A stretch of DNA of 7,462 nt from Treponema sp. (GTDB lineage Bacteria > Spirochaetota > Spirochaetia > Treponematales > Breznakiellaceae). The translations under genes and the position numbers were made by a program. Shown here piece after piece: positions 1 to 6,094 of the stretch (position 1 is the first letter of the stretch; the number at the start of each line of letters is the position of its first letter). The notes under the pieces are model-generated. The model ran no database searches. It saw nothing but the letters and a program-made list of their open reading frames with translations, and had not been told where the DNA came from. The DNA is taken from positions 1-7,462 of the forward strand of contig JAITRD010000031.1 of the NCBI GenBank assembly GCA_031288575.1, given 5' to 3'.

Positions 1-498
1 AACAAGGTCGGTATCGCCGTGATTTCATTACTCTTTTCCTCGGTTTTTACCTGGGCAAACACCAGCCGGTTCTCGGTTGCCCACGCGCTGACCAGGTGAA
101 TAGCTTTGCTCCCTTGCCGGGTATTAAAACTTCCCCGGACTGTTTTCCCGTCTATGGCATCGGACTTTAGTCCACAACCTCCCGTTCCTTGTCCTGTTTT
201 ATCGCCCGTACCCATGCCATAAAACACCGTTCAATGTCCAGAGGATTGAGCCGGTTAAACACGCGCCGGTATACATCATGTTTGGGATACCGTGTTTCAG
301 AGGGAGCAACTGCTTCAGCCATGCTTTTTTGGTTTTCCCGTATAGTTCGATGTCTTCCCAGCCTTTGGCGAAGGCCATCACCGCCAAAAGGGTGATGACG
401 ATAACTTCGATGAGGGGATAGTATTTCTTCCGATCTATCCGGGGGTCTTTGATGTCATGAAAAAACCCGATGATAGGCGGTATGGATTCGGGGATCAT
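1..498 (-). pseudogene. ISAs1-family transposase, 5' part, two frameshifts, truncated by window edge
   Basis: This would encode the DDE transposase of an ISAs1 element. Reading the minus strand from ATG at 498 (GGAGG at 508-504, 5 nt upstream), the first frame gives the N-terminal transposase-associated domain with DPRIDRKKYYPL, GWEDIELYGKTKKAWLKQLL and LKHGIP. After position 283 the expected HDVYRRVFNRLNP continues only if one base is missing near 281-283. That second frame ends at a TAA (169-167) after IKQDKEREVVD. A second missing base near 168-169 restores KSDAIDGKTVRGS, whose IDGKT Asp is the expected first catalytic residue. It then runs as IHLVSAWATENRLVFAQVK and EEKSNEITAIP, open to the window edge. 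An upstream in-frame GTG at 516 is possible, but the ribosome site favours 498. Two deletions in a single-ORF family mean no functional product. Confidence 0.9.
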
Positions 499-569
499 TC
501 GTGCCTCCAATCCCACCCTATCGGCTTTTTTTATCCCTTCTTTACTCCTTTTTTAATGCGCTCGCCCTG
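1..569 (-). mobile_element. Remnant of an ISAs1-family insertion sequence, cut by the left window edge
   Basis: The stretch carries the front half of an ISAs1-type transposase gene on the minus strand, with two frameshifts, plus about 70 bp of leader. The right boundary is inferred: reading the minus strand, a CAGGGCGAGCGC sequence starts at 569, and I recall ISAs1-family terminal repeats beginning with CAGGG. The distance from there to the transposase start (about 70 bp) suits the family. The other end lies outside the window, so neither terminal repeat pairing nor target duplication can be tested. If 569 is the edge, the 8-10 bp target duplication would begin at about 570 (AGTTCATATA). The family call is firm; the boundary is tentative. 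Confidence 0.75.
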
Positions 570-676
570 AGTTCATATAGGGGCATACTTGCAAGGAAGC
601 CCGGAAATTAGTAGATTAAATATGAGGGGTTTTTCAAAATACAAAATTTTGAAAAGCTTTTGATAACAATTATATT
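570..676. other. Intergenic region between IS remnant and the 146-aa gene
   Basis: About 107 bp, AT-rich in its right half, with no ORF of note. It holds a weak sigma70-like pair on the plus strand (TTGCAA at 589-594, 17-bp spacer, TAGATT at 612-617, each matching 4 of 6 consensus positions) and the perfect inverted repeat listed separately. No tRNA-like or riboswitch-like structure was recognised. Confidence 0.5.
631..655. promoter_or_regulatory. Perfect 10-bp inverted repeat upstream of the 146-aa gene
   Basis: TTTTCAAAAT (631-640) and ATTTTGAAAA (646-655) are exact reverse complements around ACAAA. A second palindrome, AAAAGCTTTT (652-661), overlaps the right arm. The repeat lies 21 bp before the ATG at 677 and just downstream of a weak promoter-like pair at 589-617. 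It could be an operator, a 5'UTR hairpin, or a weak terminator for IS-driven transcription, though it lacks a GC-rich stem. The symmetry is plain; the role is inferred. Confidence 0.45.
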
Positions 677-1117
677 ATGAACAAACGAATAAATTTTGAA
701 GATAACATTTTTATACTTACCCGGTGGATCCGGATAATCCGGGATCTATTAATCCTTGACGCGGACCCGGAGCTGTTTTTAGAAAAAATCCTGAGGGACA
801 TTGAATTTATCGATACTACCCTGAACGCCCTTTTGGAAAGCCTCATTCAAAACAACCGGCTTATCGAACGGGATATCCAATATGAAAATTTAGCTGACGC
901 GGAATGGCAATTTTCCCTGATTCTGTCTGGATTATTAAAGGGTTCCGGAACTATTTCGGCGGCCCGTTTCCCCATGATCCGGGAAAGAGTTGAAGGCATA
1001 GAACAACATAGCCTCGAAAGAAATAAAACCATCGACGGCACCCGGGGGCAAACGGATAAGGATTCCATGGAATCGGTGGTCAGTTCCGACGAATTGAGCG
1101 AACTTTTTAAAAATTGA
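677..1117 (+). CDS. Uncharacterised 146-aa mainly helical protein
   Basis: I do not recognise this protein. It has no signal peptide and no convincing membrane segment. Residues 1-75 look helical and charged (RWIRIIRDLLILDADPELF, then ILRDIEFIDTTLNALLESLI), and the stretch to about 110 is also helix-compatible. The C-terminal 40 residues are polar, Ser/Asp/Glu-rich and probably disordered, ending SSDELSELFKN, which resembles a short acidic interaction tail. It lies 13 nt before rsmD on the same strand, so co-transcription is likely. The ATG at 677 is the first start after an in-frame stop at 650-652, but no Shine-Dalgarno sequence precedes it. A TTGAAA/TATATT pair overlaps the start and would put the transcript start inside the gene. 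Codon use resembles its neighbours, which supports a real gene. Confidence 0.75.
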   Translation: MNKRINFEDNIFILTRWIRIIRDLLILDADPELFLEKILRDIEFIDTTLNALLESLIQNNRLIERDIQYENLADAEWQFSLILSGLLKGSGTISAARFPMIRERVEGIEQHSLERNKTIDGTRGQTDKDSMESVVSSDELSELFKN

Positions 1118-1130
1118 GACGGGCTGAACC

Positions 1131-1679
1131 ATGAGGATTACCGGCGGCATCCTGGGGGGGCGGCAGGTCGCTGTTCCCGAAGGCATTATACGTCCCGCCA
1201 TGGACCGGATGAGGGAATCGGTTTTTTCAATCCTGGGGGATCTTTCCCGCCGTTCTTTTTTGGATCTCTTTTCCGGTTCAGGAATTATCGCCCTTGAGGC
1301 GGCTTCCCGGGGGGCGGACCCTGTTGAAGCGGTGGAAAAGGACCCCCTCAAGGGAAAAATTCTGCTGCAAAACGTGTCTATCTCCCCGGTGAGGATACAT
1401 TGCCGTTTTATGGCGGCGGAGCTATATATCAAACGCGCCAAAACCGCCTTCGATATCATTTTTTGCGATCCCCCCTTTCCCTATAAATTCAAAGCGGCCC
1501 TGATTCGGGACATTGCCCTTTCATCCCTTATGAGGGAGGGTTCCCGGCTGCTTGTCCACCGGCCCAGGGAAGAAGAATACGGGAAGCTGCCGGAAAACCT
1601 GAATTCTGAAGACAAGCGGGAGTATGGCCGCTCGGTGGTTGACTTTTTTGTCAGGGTGAATAATGGAGATTTTTTATGA
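1131..1679 (+). CDS. rsmD: 16S rRNA (guanine(966)-N(2))-methyltransferase RsmD
   Basis: This SAM-dependent enzyme methylates N2 of G966 in 16S rRNA, near the P-site tRNA anticodon, during small-subunit assembly. Family landmarks appear in order: RITGG at residues 2-6, RPAMDRMRES at 21-30, the SAM-binding motif FLDLFSGSGIIALEAASRGA at 43-62, the acidic motif II residue in EAVEKD (66-71), the catalytic DPPF at 113-116, and YGRSVVDFF near the C-terminus (165-173). The length of 182 aa is normal. The ATG begins directly with the conserved MRITGG, so the start is well supported, although the leader has only a weak GACGGG ribosome site. It follows the 146-aa gene by 13 nt. Seven G residues at 1154-1160 lie in codons 8-10. 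The gene appears intact. Confidence 0.95.
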   Translation: MRITGGILGGRQVAVPEGIIRPAMDRMRESVFSILGDLSRRSFLDLFSGSGIIALEAASRGADPVEAVEKDPLKGKILLQNVSISPVRIHCRFMAAELYIKRAKTAFDIIFCDPPFPYKFKAALIRDIALSSLMREGSRLLVHRPREEEYGKLPENLNSEDKREYGRSVVDFFVRVNNGDFL

Positions 1680-1683
1680 AATT

Positions 1684-1726
1684 TTGTTGTAATTTTACCG
1701 AGAATAAGCAATAATAATATATTATA
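1684..1726 (+). promoter_or_regulatory. Candidate promoter region before the 115-aa gene
   Basis: The 69-bp gap between rsmD and the 115-aa gene is strikingly AT-rich and contains TTGTTG/TTGTAA (1684-1692) and overlapping -10-like hexamers TAATAT, TATATT and TATTAT between 1715 and 1725. Hexamer spacing is not unique, so the exact promoter cannot be fixed. It suggests that the TPR genes and rlmN may be transcribed independently of rsmD. Confidence 0.3.
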
Positions 1727-1748
1727 GGATGAAAAAATTAGGTCTCGA

Positions 1749-2096
1749 ATGGATTATAAAAAATTTTTTGATAGGTTTGATGATCAAAATGGGTTTATAA
1801 AAACCATATCCCCCCCCACTATTGACGGAGTTCAAAAGGCCGCCCTGAACCGGAAAGGTAATGTTTTGTTTAATACCGGCGATATTGAAGGGGCGCGGAG
1901 GATTTTTTTAACTACCGGCTATTCCGACGGCCTTGTAAGGGTGGGCGACTATTATAAATCAAAGGGCCGGGATTTGGATGCCCTGCGCATGTATTGGATC
2001 GCCCCGGATCATATTAAATCCGAACCCATTATTATGCGGTTATCTGCCGTGATAAAAAATTTAATACACGAAGAAGGGGATAATCCCAATGAATGA
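1749..2096 (+). CDS. Small cytoplasmic protein with TPR-like helices (115 aa)
   Basis: I cannot name this protein. Residues 30-56 (ALNRKGNVLFNTGDIEGARRIF) and 60-84 (DGLVRVGDYYKSKGRDLDALRMYW) read like two degenerate TPR or Sel1-type helix pairs: alternating small and aromatic residues, a G-D turn, and an A-R ending. It lacks a signal peptide and membrane segments. The ATG at 1749 has only a short AGG upstream. The gene ends inside the start of the ten-repeat TPR gene (8-nt overlap, different frame), so the two are probably translationally coupled and act together, perhaps as an adaptor and scaffold; this is inference. A run of eight C at 1810-1817 (codons 21-23, S-P-P) could slip and switch the gene off. 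An ordinary TPR fragment with no coupled role is the alternative. Confidence 0.8.
   Translation: MDYKKFFDRFDDQNGFIKTISPPTIDGVQKAALNRKGNVLFNTGDIEGARRIFLTTGYSDGLVRVGDYYKSKGRDLDALRMYWIAPDHIKSEPIIMRLSAVIKNLIHEEGDNPNE
1810..1817 (+). repeat. Poly-C tract of eight near the 5' end of the 115-aa gene
   Basis: Eight consecutive C residues occupy codons 21-23 of the 115-aa gene. In treponemes, long G/C homopolymers are known to vary in length and to control phase variation. At eight bases this tract is borderline, and its in-frame state here leaves the gene open. Confidence 0.6.
2074..2087 (+). promoter_or_regulatory. Ribosome binding site of the TPR gene inside a small hairpin
   Basis: AAGGGG (2074-2079) is a good Shine-Dalgarno sequence 9 nt before the ATG at 2089. 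GGGA (2077-2080) and TCCC (2084-2087) can pair around TAA and hide part of it. Because the site lies within the end of the 115-aa gene, ribosomes finishing that gene would open it, which favours coupled translation. Pairing is visible; the effect is inferred. Confidence 0.5.
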
Positions 2097-3282
2097 TGAT
2101 ATTGAAAAAAAGACGGCAGACATTCGCGGCGGCGGATCGGCGGATATGGAAAAAATTCCCGGGGATACCGAGGGCACAGAGACGGCAAAATTTGATAACG
2201 GCGAACGGGAATATTCGGAAATCTCCGAATATTCTAAAAAGGGTTATCAGTTTCTTAAAGAGAATAAAACAAACGACGCGGTGGAATATTTTCAAAAAAT
2301 TCTTTCGGTGGATGATAATAATAATTATGCCCTGGTGGGGATGGGGGACGCGACCCGGAAAAAGGGCGCTTTCCGGGAGGCAATGGAGTATTATCAGCGC
2401 TGCCTGGCCCATCATCCGGGGAATAACTATGCCCTTTTCGGCCTGGCGGACTGTTATAAGGCCCTCAACCAATACCATAAGGCCATAGAAATATGGGAAC
2501 AGTACCTGCTTCATGACGATAAAAACATCACCGTATTAACCCGGGTTGCCGACGCCTACCGGAAAGTTCGGGATTTTAAGCATTCAAAGGCGGTGTACCT
2601 GCGGGTATTGGAAATGGAAGCCCAAAATCCCTATGCCATTATCGGCCTGGGGCATCTTCATTACGATTTTAAGGAATACCAGGAGGCTCTTTTTTATTGG
2701 GAAAAGATGCTGGATTCCAGCAAGGAAAACGTGGATATCCGGGTCCTGACCTCCATCGGCAATTGCCACCGGAAACTCAAAACCTTTGCGGAAGGAACTG
2801 CCTATTTTGAACAGGCCCTCAGCCGGGACCCCTATAATTTTTACGCCCTTTTCGGGCTTGCCGATTGTTACCGGGGCCTTAACCAGCAAAACCGTTCCCT
2901 GGAATATTGGAACCGCATCCTGGAACAGGATCCCCGCAATAAGGTTATCCTTACCCGGGCCGGAGACGCCTACCGGAACATGGGGAATTATAACCAGGCC
3001 GTGGAGTATTACCAGCGGGCCCTTAATATCGAATTTGACATCTACGCGGTTTTGGGGCTTTCCCTGGTGGCCAAGGCCCAGGGAAAATACGATGAGGCCA
3101 TCGAGTCCCTGAGGCGGCTCATCCAGCAGGATCAAAAAAATTACCGCCTGTACCTGGAATTGGCGGATTGCCGGCTGAAAAAAGGGGACAGGCACCAGGC
3201 CATCGAAACATTGGAAGAATTTCAAAAATTGGGGATCCGCAATTCTTTTATTTACGATATGCTGGAAAAAATCAGGCTTTAA
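2089..3282 (+). CDS. Tetratricopeptide repeat protein, about ten TPRs (397 aa)
   Basis: This is a soluble protein-interaction scaffold; its partner is unknown. Residues 1-45 are polar, acidic and Gly-rich and probably disordered. From about residue 47 to 385 there are ten 34-residue TPRs, with helix A patterns such as YALFGLADCY (114-123 and 252-261) and LTRAGDAYR (288-296), and helix B patterns such as AVEYYQRAL (304-312). Repeat 5 is two residues longer (SSKENVD). Repeats 2-5 resemble repeats 6-9 with a constant 138-residue offset, suggesting a four-repeat duplication. No signal peptide, membrane helix or catalytic domain is seen. The start at 2089 has a good AAGGGG ribosome site. The gene overlaps the 115-aa gene by 8 nt and precedes rlmN by 12 nt, so it is probably co-transcribed with both. 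Confidence 0.92.
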   Translation: MNDDIEKKTADIRGGGSADMEKIPGDTEGTETAKFDNGEREYSEISEYSKKGYQFLKENKTNDAVEYFQKILSVDDNNNYALVGMGDATRKKGAFREAMEYYQRCLAHHPGNNYALFGLADCYKALNQYHKAIEIWEQYLLHDDKNITVLTRVADAYRKVRDFKHSKAVYLRVLEMEAQNPYAIIGLGHLHYDFKEYQEALFYWEKMLDSSKENVDIRVLTSIGNCHRKLKTFAEGTAYFEQALSRDPYNFYALFGLADCYRGLNQQNRSLEYWNRILEQDPRNKVILTRAGDAYRNMGNYNQAVEYYQRALNIEFDIYAVLGLSLVAKAQGKYDEAIESLRRLIQQDQKNYRLYLELADCRLKKGDRHQAIETLEEFQKLGIRNSFIYDMLEKIRL

Positions 3283-3294
3283 CGGAAAAATCCC

Positions 3295-4332
3295 GTGGAC
3301 AGGAAAAAAAAACGGCCGGTTCTGTGCGGTTTAACCCCCGGGGAACTCCGGGATGTTTTGGAGCCCCTGCCTGCCTTTCGCTCCCGGCAGGTTTTTTCAT
3401 GGATAGCCCGGGGGGCGCCTTCTTTTTCCGCAATGACCGATCTCCCCCTCCCCTTGCGGGAGGAATTTGAGTCCCGGTTTTTTCTCTATTCAGGCACGGT
3501 ATCAGGGCGTTTGGAAGATCCCGACGGTACGGTAAAACTCAGGATATCCTTTCCGGACGGGGCGTCTGTTGAGTCGGTACTCCTTTCCGACGGAGAAGGC
3601 CGCAAAACCGCCTGCCTTTCCACCCAGGCGGGATGTCCCGCGGGCTGTGTATTCTGCAAAACCGGCTCCCGGGGGTTTTTCCGCAATCTTGAAGCTTCGG
3701 AAATAACGGAACAGTTCCTCCGTCTCCGTTTTTTGGGGGCGGATATTTCCCATATCGTTATCATGGGCATGGGAGAACCCCTCCTTAACCTGGGGGAACT
3801 GAGGAAAGCCCTGGACATTCTCATGGCGCCGGAGGGCCTGGGAATTTCCAAGCGGCGGGTTACCCTGTCTACCTGCGGCATTGTTCCAGGCATCCGGGAC
3901 TTGGCGGATCGGGGCCCCCCGATCCGCCTTGCCCTTTCCCTGACCACCGCCGACGAGGCCCTCCGGGAGCGGCTTATGCCTGTCGGCAAAACAAACCCCC
4001 TCCCCCAGGTCAAAAAAGCCCTCCTGTATTACCAGGAAAAACAGGGCCGCCGCATCACCCTGGAGGCGGTGCTCTTGGGAGGCATCAATACCCGCCGGCA
4101 GGACGCGGATGCCTTGGCGGATTTTGCCCGGGGCCTTGACGTAATGGTCAACCTTATCCCCTGGAATGCCGCGGAAGTTCCGGAATTTGAGGGTCGCCCC
4201 CTTAAAGAACCCGGAATCCGGGAAATAGAGGAATTTAGCGCCGCGCTGGAAAAACGGGGGCTCAAGGTTACCCGGCGTCTGCGGAAGGGCCGGAATATTG
4301 CCGGGGCCTGCGGGCAATTAGCGGGAGAGTAA
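3295..4332 (+). CDS. rlmN: Dual-specificity RNA methyltransferase RlmN (23S A2503 / tRNA A37)
   Basis: This radical-SAM enzyme makes 2-methyladenosine at A2503 of 23S rRNA, by the peptidyl transferase centre, and at A37 of some tRNAs. The 4Fe-4S cluster cysteines are C114, C118 and C121 (GCPAGCVFC). The two cysteines of the methyl-transfer mechanism are C107 (TACLSTQ) and C339 (GACGQLAG), with the same 7-4-3 spacing as E. coli C118/C125/C129/C132. Also present are GMGEP (158-162), TLSTCGIVPGI (190-200), LALSLTTADEALRERLMP (212-229) and VNLIPWN (285-291). The length of 345 aa is normal. Start: the frame opens at GTG, 12 nt after the TPR gene stop, with a weak GGAAAA site. RPVLCGLTPGELRDVLEPL is a typical RlmN opening, so little can be missing. 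A run of nine A (3304-3312) encodes three Lys. Confidence 0.96.
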   Translation: MDRKKKRPVLCGLTPGELRDVLEPLPAFRSRQVFSWIARGAPSFSAMTDLPLPLREEFESRFFLYSGTVSGRLEDPDGTVKLRISFPDGASVESVLLSDGEGRKTACLSTQAGCPAGCVFCKTGSRGFFRNLEASEITEQFLRLRFLGADISHIVIMGMGEPLLNLGELRKALDILMAPEGLGISKRRVTLSTCGIVPGIRDLADRGPPIRLALSLTTADEALRERLMPVGKTNPLPQVKKALLYYQEKQGRRITLEAVLLGGINTRRQDADALADFARGLDVMVNLIPWNAAEVPEFEGRPLKEPGIREIEEFSAALEKRGLKVTRRLRKGRNIAGACGQLAGE

Positions 4333-4334
4333 CC

Positions 4335-4346
4335 GGGCGGCCGCCC
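4335..4346. repeat. GC-rich 12-bp palindrome between convergent genes
   Basis: GGGCGGCCGCCC is a perfect palindrome in the 23-nt gap between rlmN (plus, ending at 4332) and the DUF445 gene (minus, ending at 4356). An alternative pairing, CGCCC (4342-4346) with GGGCG (4349-4353), overlaps it. Neither side has a T-run, so it is not a standard intrinsic terminator. It may still act as a bidirectional stop or 3'-end stabiliser. Confidence 0.5.
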
Positions 4347-4355
4347 AAGGGCGCT

Positions 4356-5708
4356 TTAGAATGACCGGGCAAACCAGGAAAAAACTGCCTGGAAAAGGCC
4401 GATAAGGGCGCCGAGGATGGCGCCGAAGAGGTTGATCCATTTAAGTTCCCGGCCAATAACATCCAGAACTATCCGTTCCACCTTGATCATTTCCAGGGAG
4501 TCTATCCGCTCGGTAACCATGGTTTTAATATCAATGGATCCCAAGGCGGAACCGATTTGCACCTCCGCCAGGGCAAGGATCCTGTCCCGGATGAGGGAGT
4601 CCAGCATTTCCTTCTTTTCCCGGTCGATTAAAAGAAGATCCCTAAGGGGGTATTCCCCCAGCTTCTTAAGAAATTCCCCCGCAGGGCCCAGATTTTTCCT
4701 GATAAAAAGGAGTATTTTCCGGCCCGGAGATTCTAAAGGCGCCGAAGAAGAGGAAAGATCCCGGATTATTTCCCCCAGGGGCTTATCCAGGCGGGCAGCC
4801 AGGATTTCCATAACAAACCGGGCCAGTCCCTCCAGGGTATTTTTTTCTGCGAGGATGTCCCGGAGTGTCTGCTGAAAAAGCTTAATAATCCGGTCCCGGA
4901 TGGCGGCATTTTGCAGCAGGGTATCTATCTGCGTAATAAGATCATCAATAATTTCCGGCATCCGTTCATGAAGGGTCCGGTCGTATTGCCCCGCGGAAAT
5001 AAAAAACCGCTGAAAAACGCTGAGTTTGAGGATGGCATTGGCAAGAAAAATACGGCCTTGGACTTCAAGTTCCCCCCGGATATCTTCCCGTTCAAGAAAC
5101 TGAATAAATAAAGCCCTGAGCCGGGGAAAGGCCTGTTCCAAAAGGGGGTTCAGGTAAAAGAAGACCCCTTCCCCCTCGGTTTTGAGCGCGGAGGCAATAA
5201 TCCGTTCCAAATTTTCCCGCAGCTCCGTTATTTGCCTTTCGCCGAAAAGCTCCCAAAGACCGGCCTTAAAAAAAAACCGGTCCAGGGCCTGATTGACCGC
5301 GGACTCAAGGGCCGGGGAATTGAGAAGCCCCTGAAAAAAAAAGGCCAGAACTTCGGCAACATCCCCGTCCCCGTTTATTCCGGATAAAAGGCGGGAAAGG
5401 GGAAGGCCGGACAAATTTTCGGTATATCCCGCTACGGCGGTTTTAACGCCCTCCCGGACATCTTCCCGGCGGAGCCGCTGCCCGATAATTTCCGGCGTGA
5501 TAAGTTCCCGTTCAACCATGCCGCCGATGGCCTCGGCAAGTATATGCCGCCGCCGGGGCAATATTCCCGGGGTAAAGGGGATCTTTATTCCAAGGATCCT
5601 TATCTCCCGCAGGGGCCGGAAGAGCATTTTAATGGCCACCGCATTGGTAACATACCCAATGAGGGCTCCCGCCAGGGCGGGTACGATCAGGACAAGGAAG
5701 AGGCTCAT
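4356..5708 (-). CDS. DUF445 family membrane protein (YheB-like)
   Basis: This inner-membrane protein belongs to the DUF445 family, whose biochemical role is not established. The N-terminal helix (residues about 1-24) runs into the family signature GYVTNAVAIKMLFRPL (18-33), followed by PFTPGILPRRR (44-54). Residues 55-420 form a long, largely helical soluble region. A second hydrophobic helix (about 424-446, INLFGAILGALIGLFQAVFSWFA) ends the protein, so both termini are membrane-anchored. The length of 450 aa suits the long members of the family. The ATG overlaps the TGA of the upstream lipoprotein gene in an ATGA, and a GGCGGAG site lies about 11 nt upstream, so translation is probably coupled. 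The pairing suggests an envelope role. It converges on rlmN. It contains several nine-base A runs on the plus strand (for example 5268-5276) but appears intact. Confidence 0.93.
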   Translation of the reverse strand: MSLFLVLIVPALAGALIGYVTNAVAIKMLFRPLREIRILGIKIPFTPGILPRRRHILAEAIGGMVERELITPEIIGQRLRREDVREGVKTAVAGYTENLSGLPLSRLLSGINGDGDVAEVLAFFFQGLLNSPALESAVNQALDRFFFKAGLWELFGERQITELRENLERIIASALKTEGEGVFFYLNPLLEQAFPRLRALFIQFLEREDIRGELEVQGRIFLANAILKLSVFQRFFISAGQYDRTLHERMPEIIDDLITQIDTLLQNAAIRDRIIKLFQQTLRDILAEKNTLEGLARFVMEILAARLDKPLGEIIRDLSSSSAPLESPGRKILLFIRKNLGPAGEFLKKLGEYPLRDLLLIDREKKEMLDSLIRDRILALAEVQIGSALGSIDIKTMVTERIDSLEMIKVERIVLDVIGRELKWINLFGAILGALIGLFQAVFSWFARSF

Positions 5709-6094
5709 TGGGTCATGGACTCCGCCGCGGTTTTGGCCCGGGCTTCATTATCATAGATGAGGATCGCGTCGTCTTTAAGCCAGCCCCGGTAATTGCCCTC
5801 TACCAGGACCCAAAGCTCGGCCTTTCCCTGGTTATTTACATAGCGGCGTTCCAAAACCGGCACTACAGAACCGCGCCGGAGATATCCCAGGGAAATCCCC
5901 CCCTGATCCGGAAGCTCCATCACATGGGTATAGGATGCGCTGACGACCCCGTAACCGATAAGAGCCCGGGAAAGGGGATGGGTGGGCGGCGGCAGGAGGG
6001 GTATTTCCTCAACGGACCGGGTACAGGAAAGAAGAAGAAGAAACGCCGCCACCAAAGATCCGCAACGGTAATTAAAAGAAACCCCGGTTCTCAT
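5705..6094 (-). CDS. Small lipoprotein with SH3-like domain
   Basis: This is a predicted membrane-anchored lipoprotein. Residues 1-24 form a type II signal peptide: basic start MRTGVSFNYR, hydrophobic core LVAAFLLLL, and lipobox LLSC with the lipidated Cys at 24. Leu at -2 is atypical for enterobacteria but tolerated in spirochaetes. A Pro-rich linker (31-40) follows. Residues about 45-117 resemble a bacterial SH3 fold, notably LGYLRRGSVVPVLERR (69-84) and WVLVEGNYRGWLKDDAI (95-111), often used for peptidoglycan or protein binding. The last four bases overlap the DUF445 start. No Shine-Dalgarno sequence precedes the ATG at 6094; a promoter (6103-6132) places the transcript start at or within a few bases of the ATG, so a leaderless mRNA is likely. 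No other Met lies in the N-terminal region. The ligand is unknown. Confidence 0.85.
   Translation of the reverse strand: MRTGVSFNYRCGSLVAAFLLLLSCTRSVEEIPLLPPPTHPLSRALIGYGVVSASYTHVMELPDQGGISLGYLRRGSVVPVLERRYVNNQGKAELWVLVEGNYRGWLKDDAILIYDNEARAKTAAESMTQ

Noticed and set aside
167..283. Programmed frameshifting in the transposase
   Set aside because: ISAs1 transposases are normally a single ORF. Two separate one-base losses without a strong slippery signal fit decay better.
499..516. Transposase start at GTG 516 instead of ATG 498
   Set aside because: GGAGG lies 5 nt before ATG 498 and would be inside the coding region if 516 were used. MIPES is also the more family-like opening.
671..676. TATATT as -10 box (with TTGAAA 649-654) for the 146-aa gene
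   Set aside because: Its transcript would start after the ATG at 677, so it cannot express the full-length gene.
1154..1160. Poly-G tract of seven in rsmD as a phase-variation switch
   Set aside because: Seven bases is short, it encodes the conserved GG of the family start, and rsmD is a housekeeping gene. The poly-C tract at 1810 is the better case.
935..1459. Long minus-strand ORF across the 146-aa gene and rsmD
   Set aside because: It lies antisense to clear rsmD motifs, has no family pattern and no ribosome site, and its codon use looks like a shadow.
2584..3225. 213-aa minus-strand ORF opposite the TPR gene
   Set aside because: Its repetitive pattern mirrors the TPR periodicity on the other strand. 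No independent start signal.
3502..4317. 271-aa minus-strand ORF opposite rlmN
   Set aside because: Antisense shadow of a fully supported rlmN; low-complexity Pro/Gly-rich composition with no domain.
3295..4332. Cfr-type resistance methyltransferase
   Set aside because: Length, N-terminal region, cysteine spacing and the ACGQLAG ending fit RlmN. There is no resistance or mobile context next to it.
4417..4875. 152-aa plus-strand ORF inside the DUF445 gene
   Set aside because: Ser/Arg-rich shadow of a helical gene read in antisense; no ribosome site.
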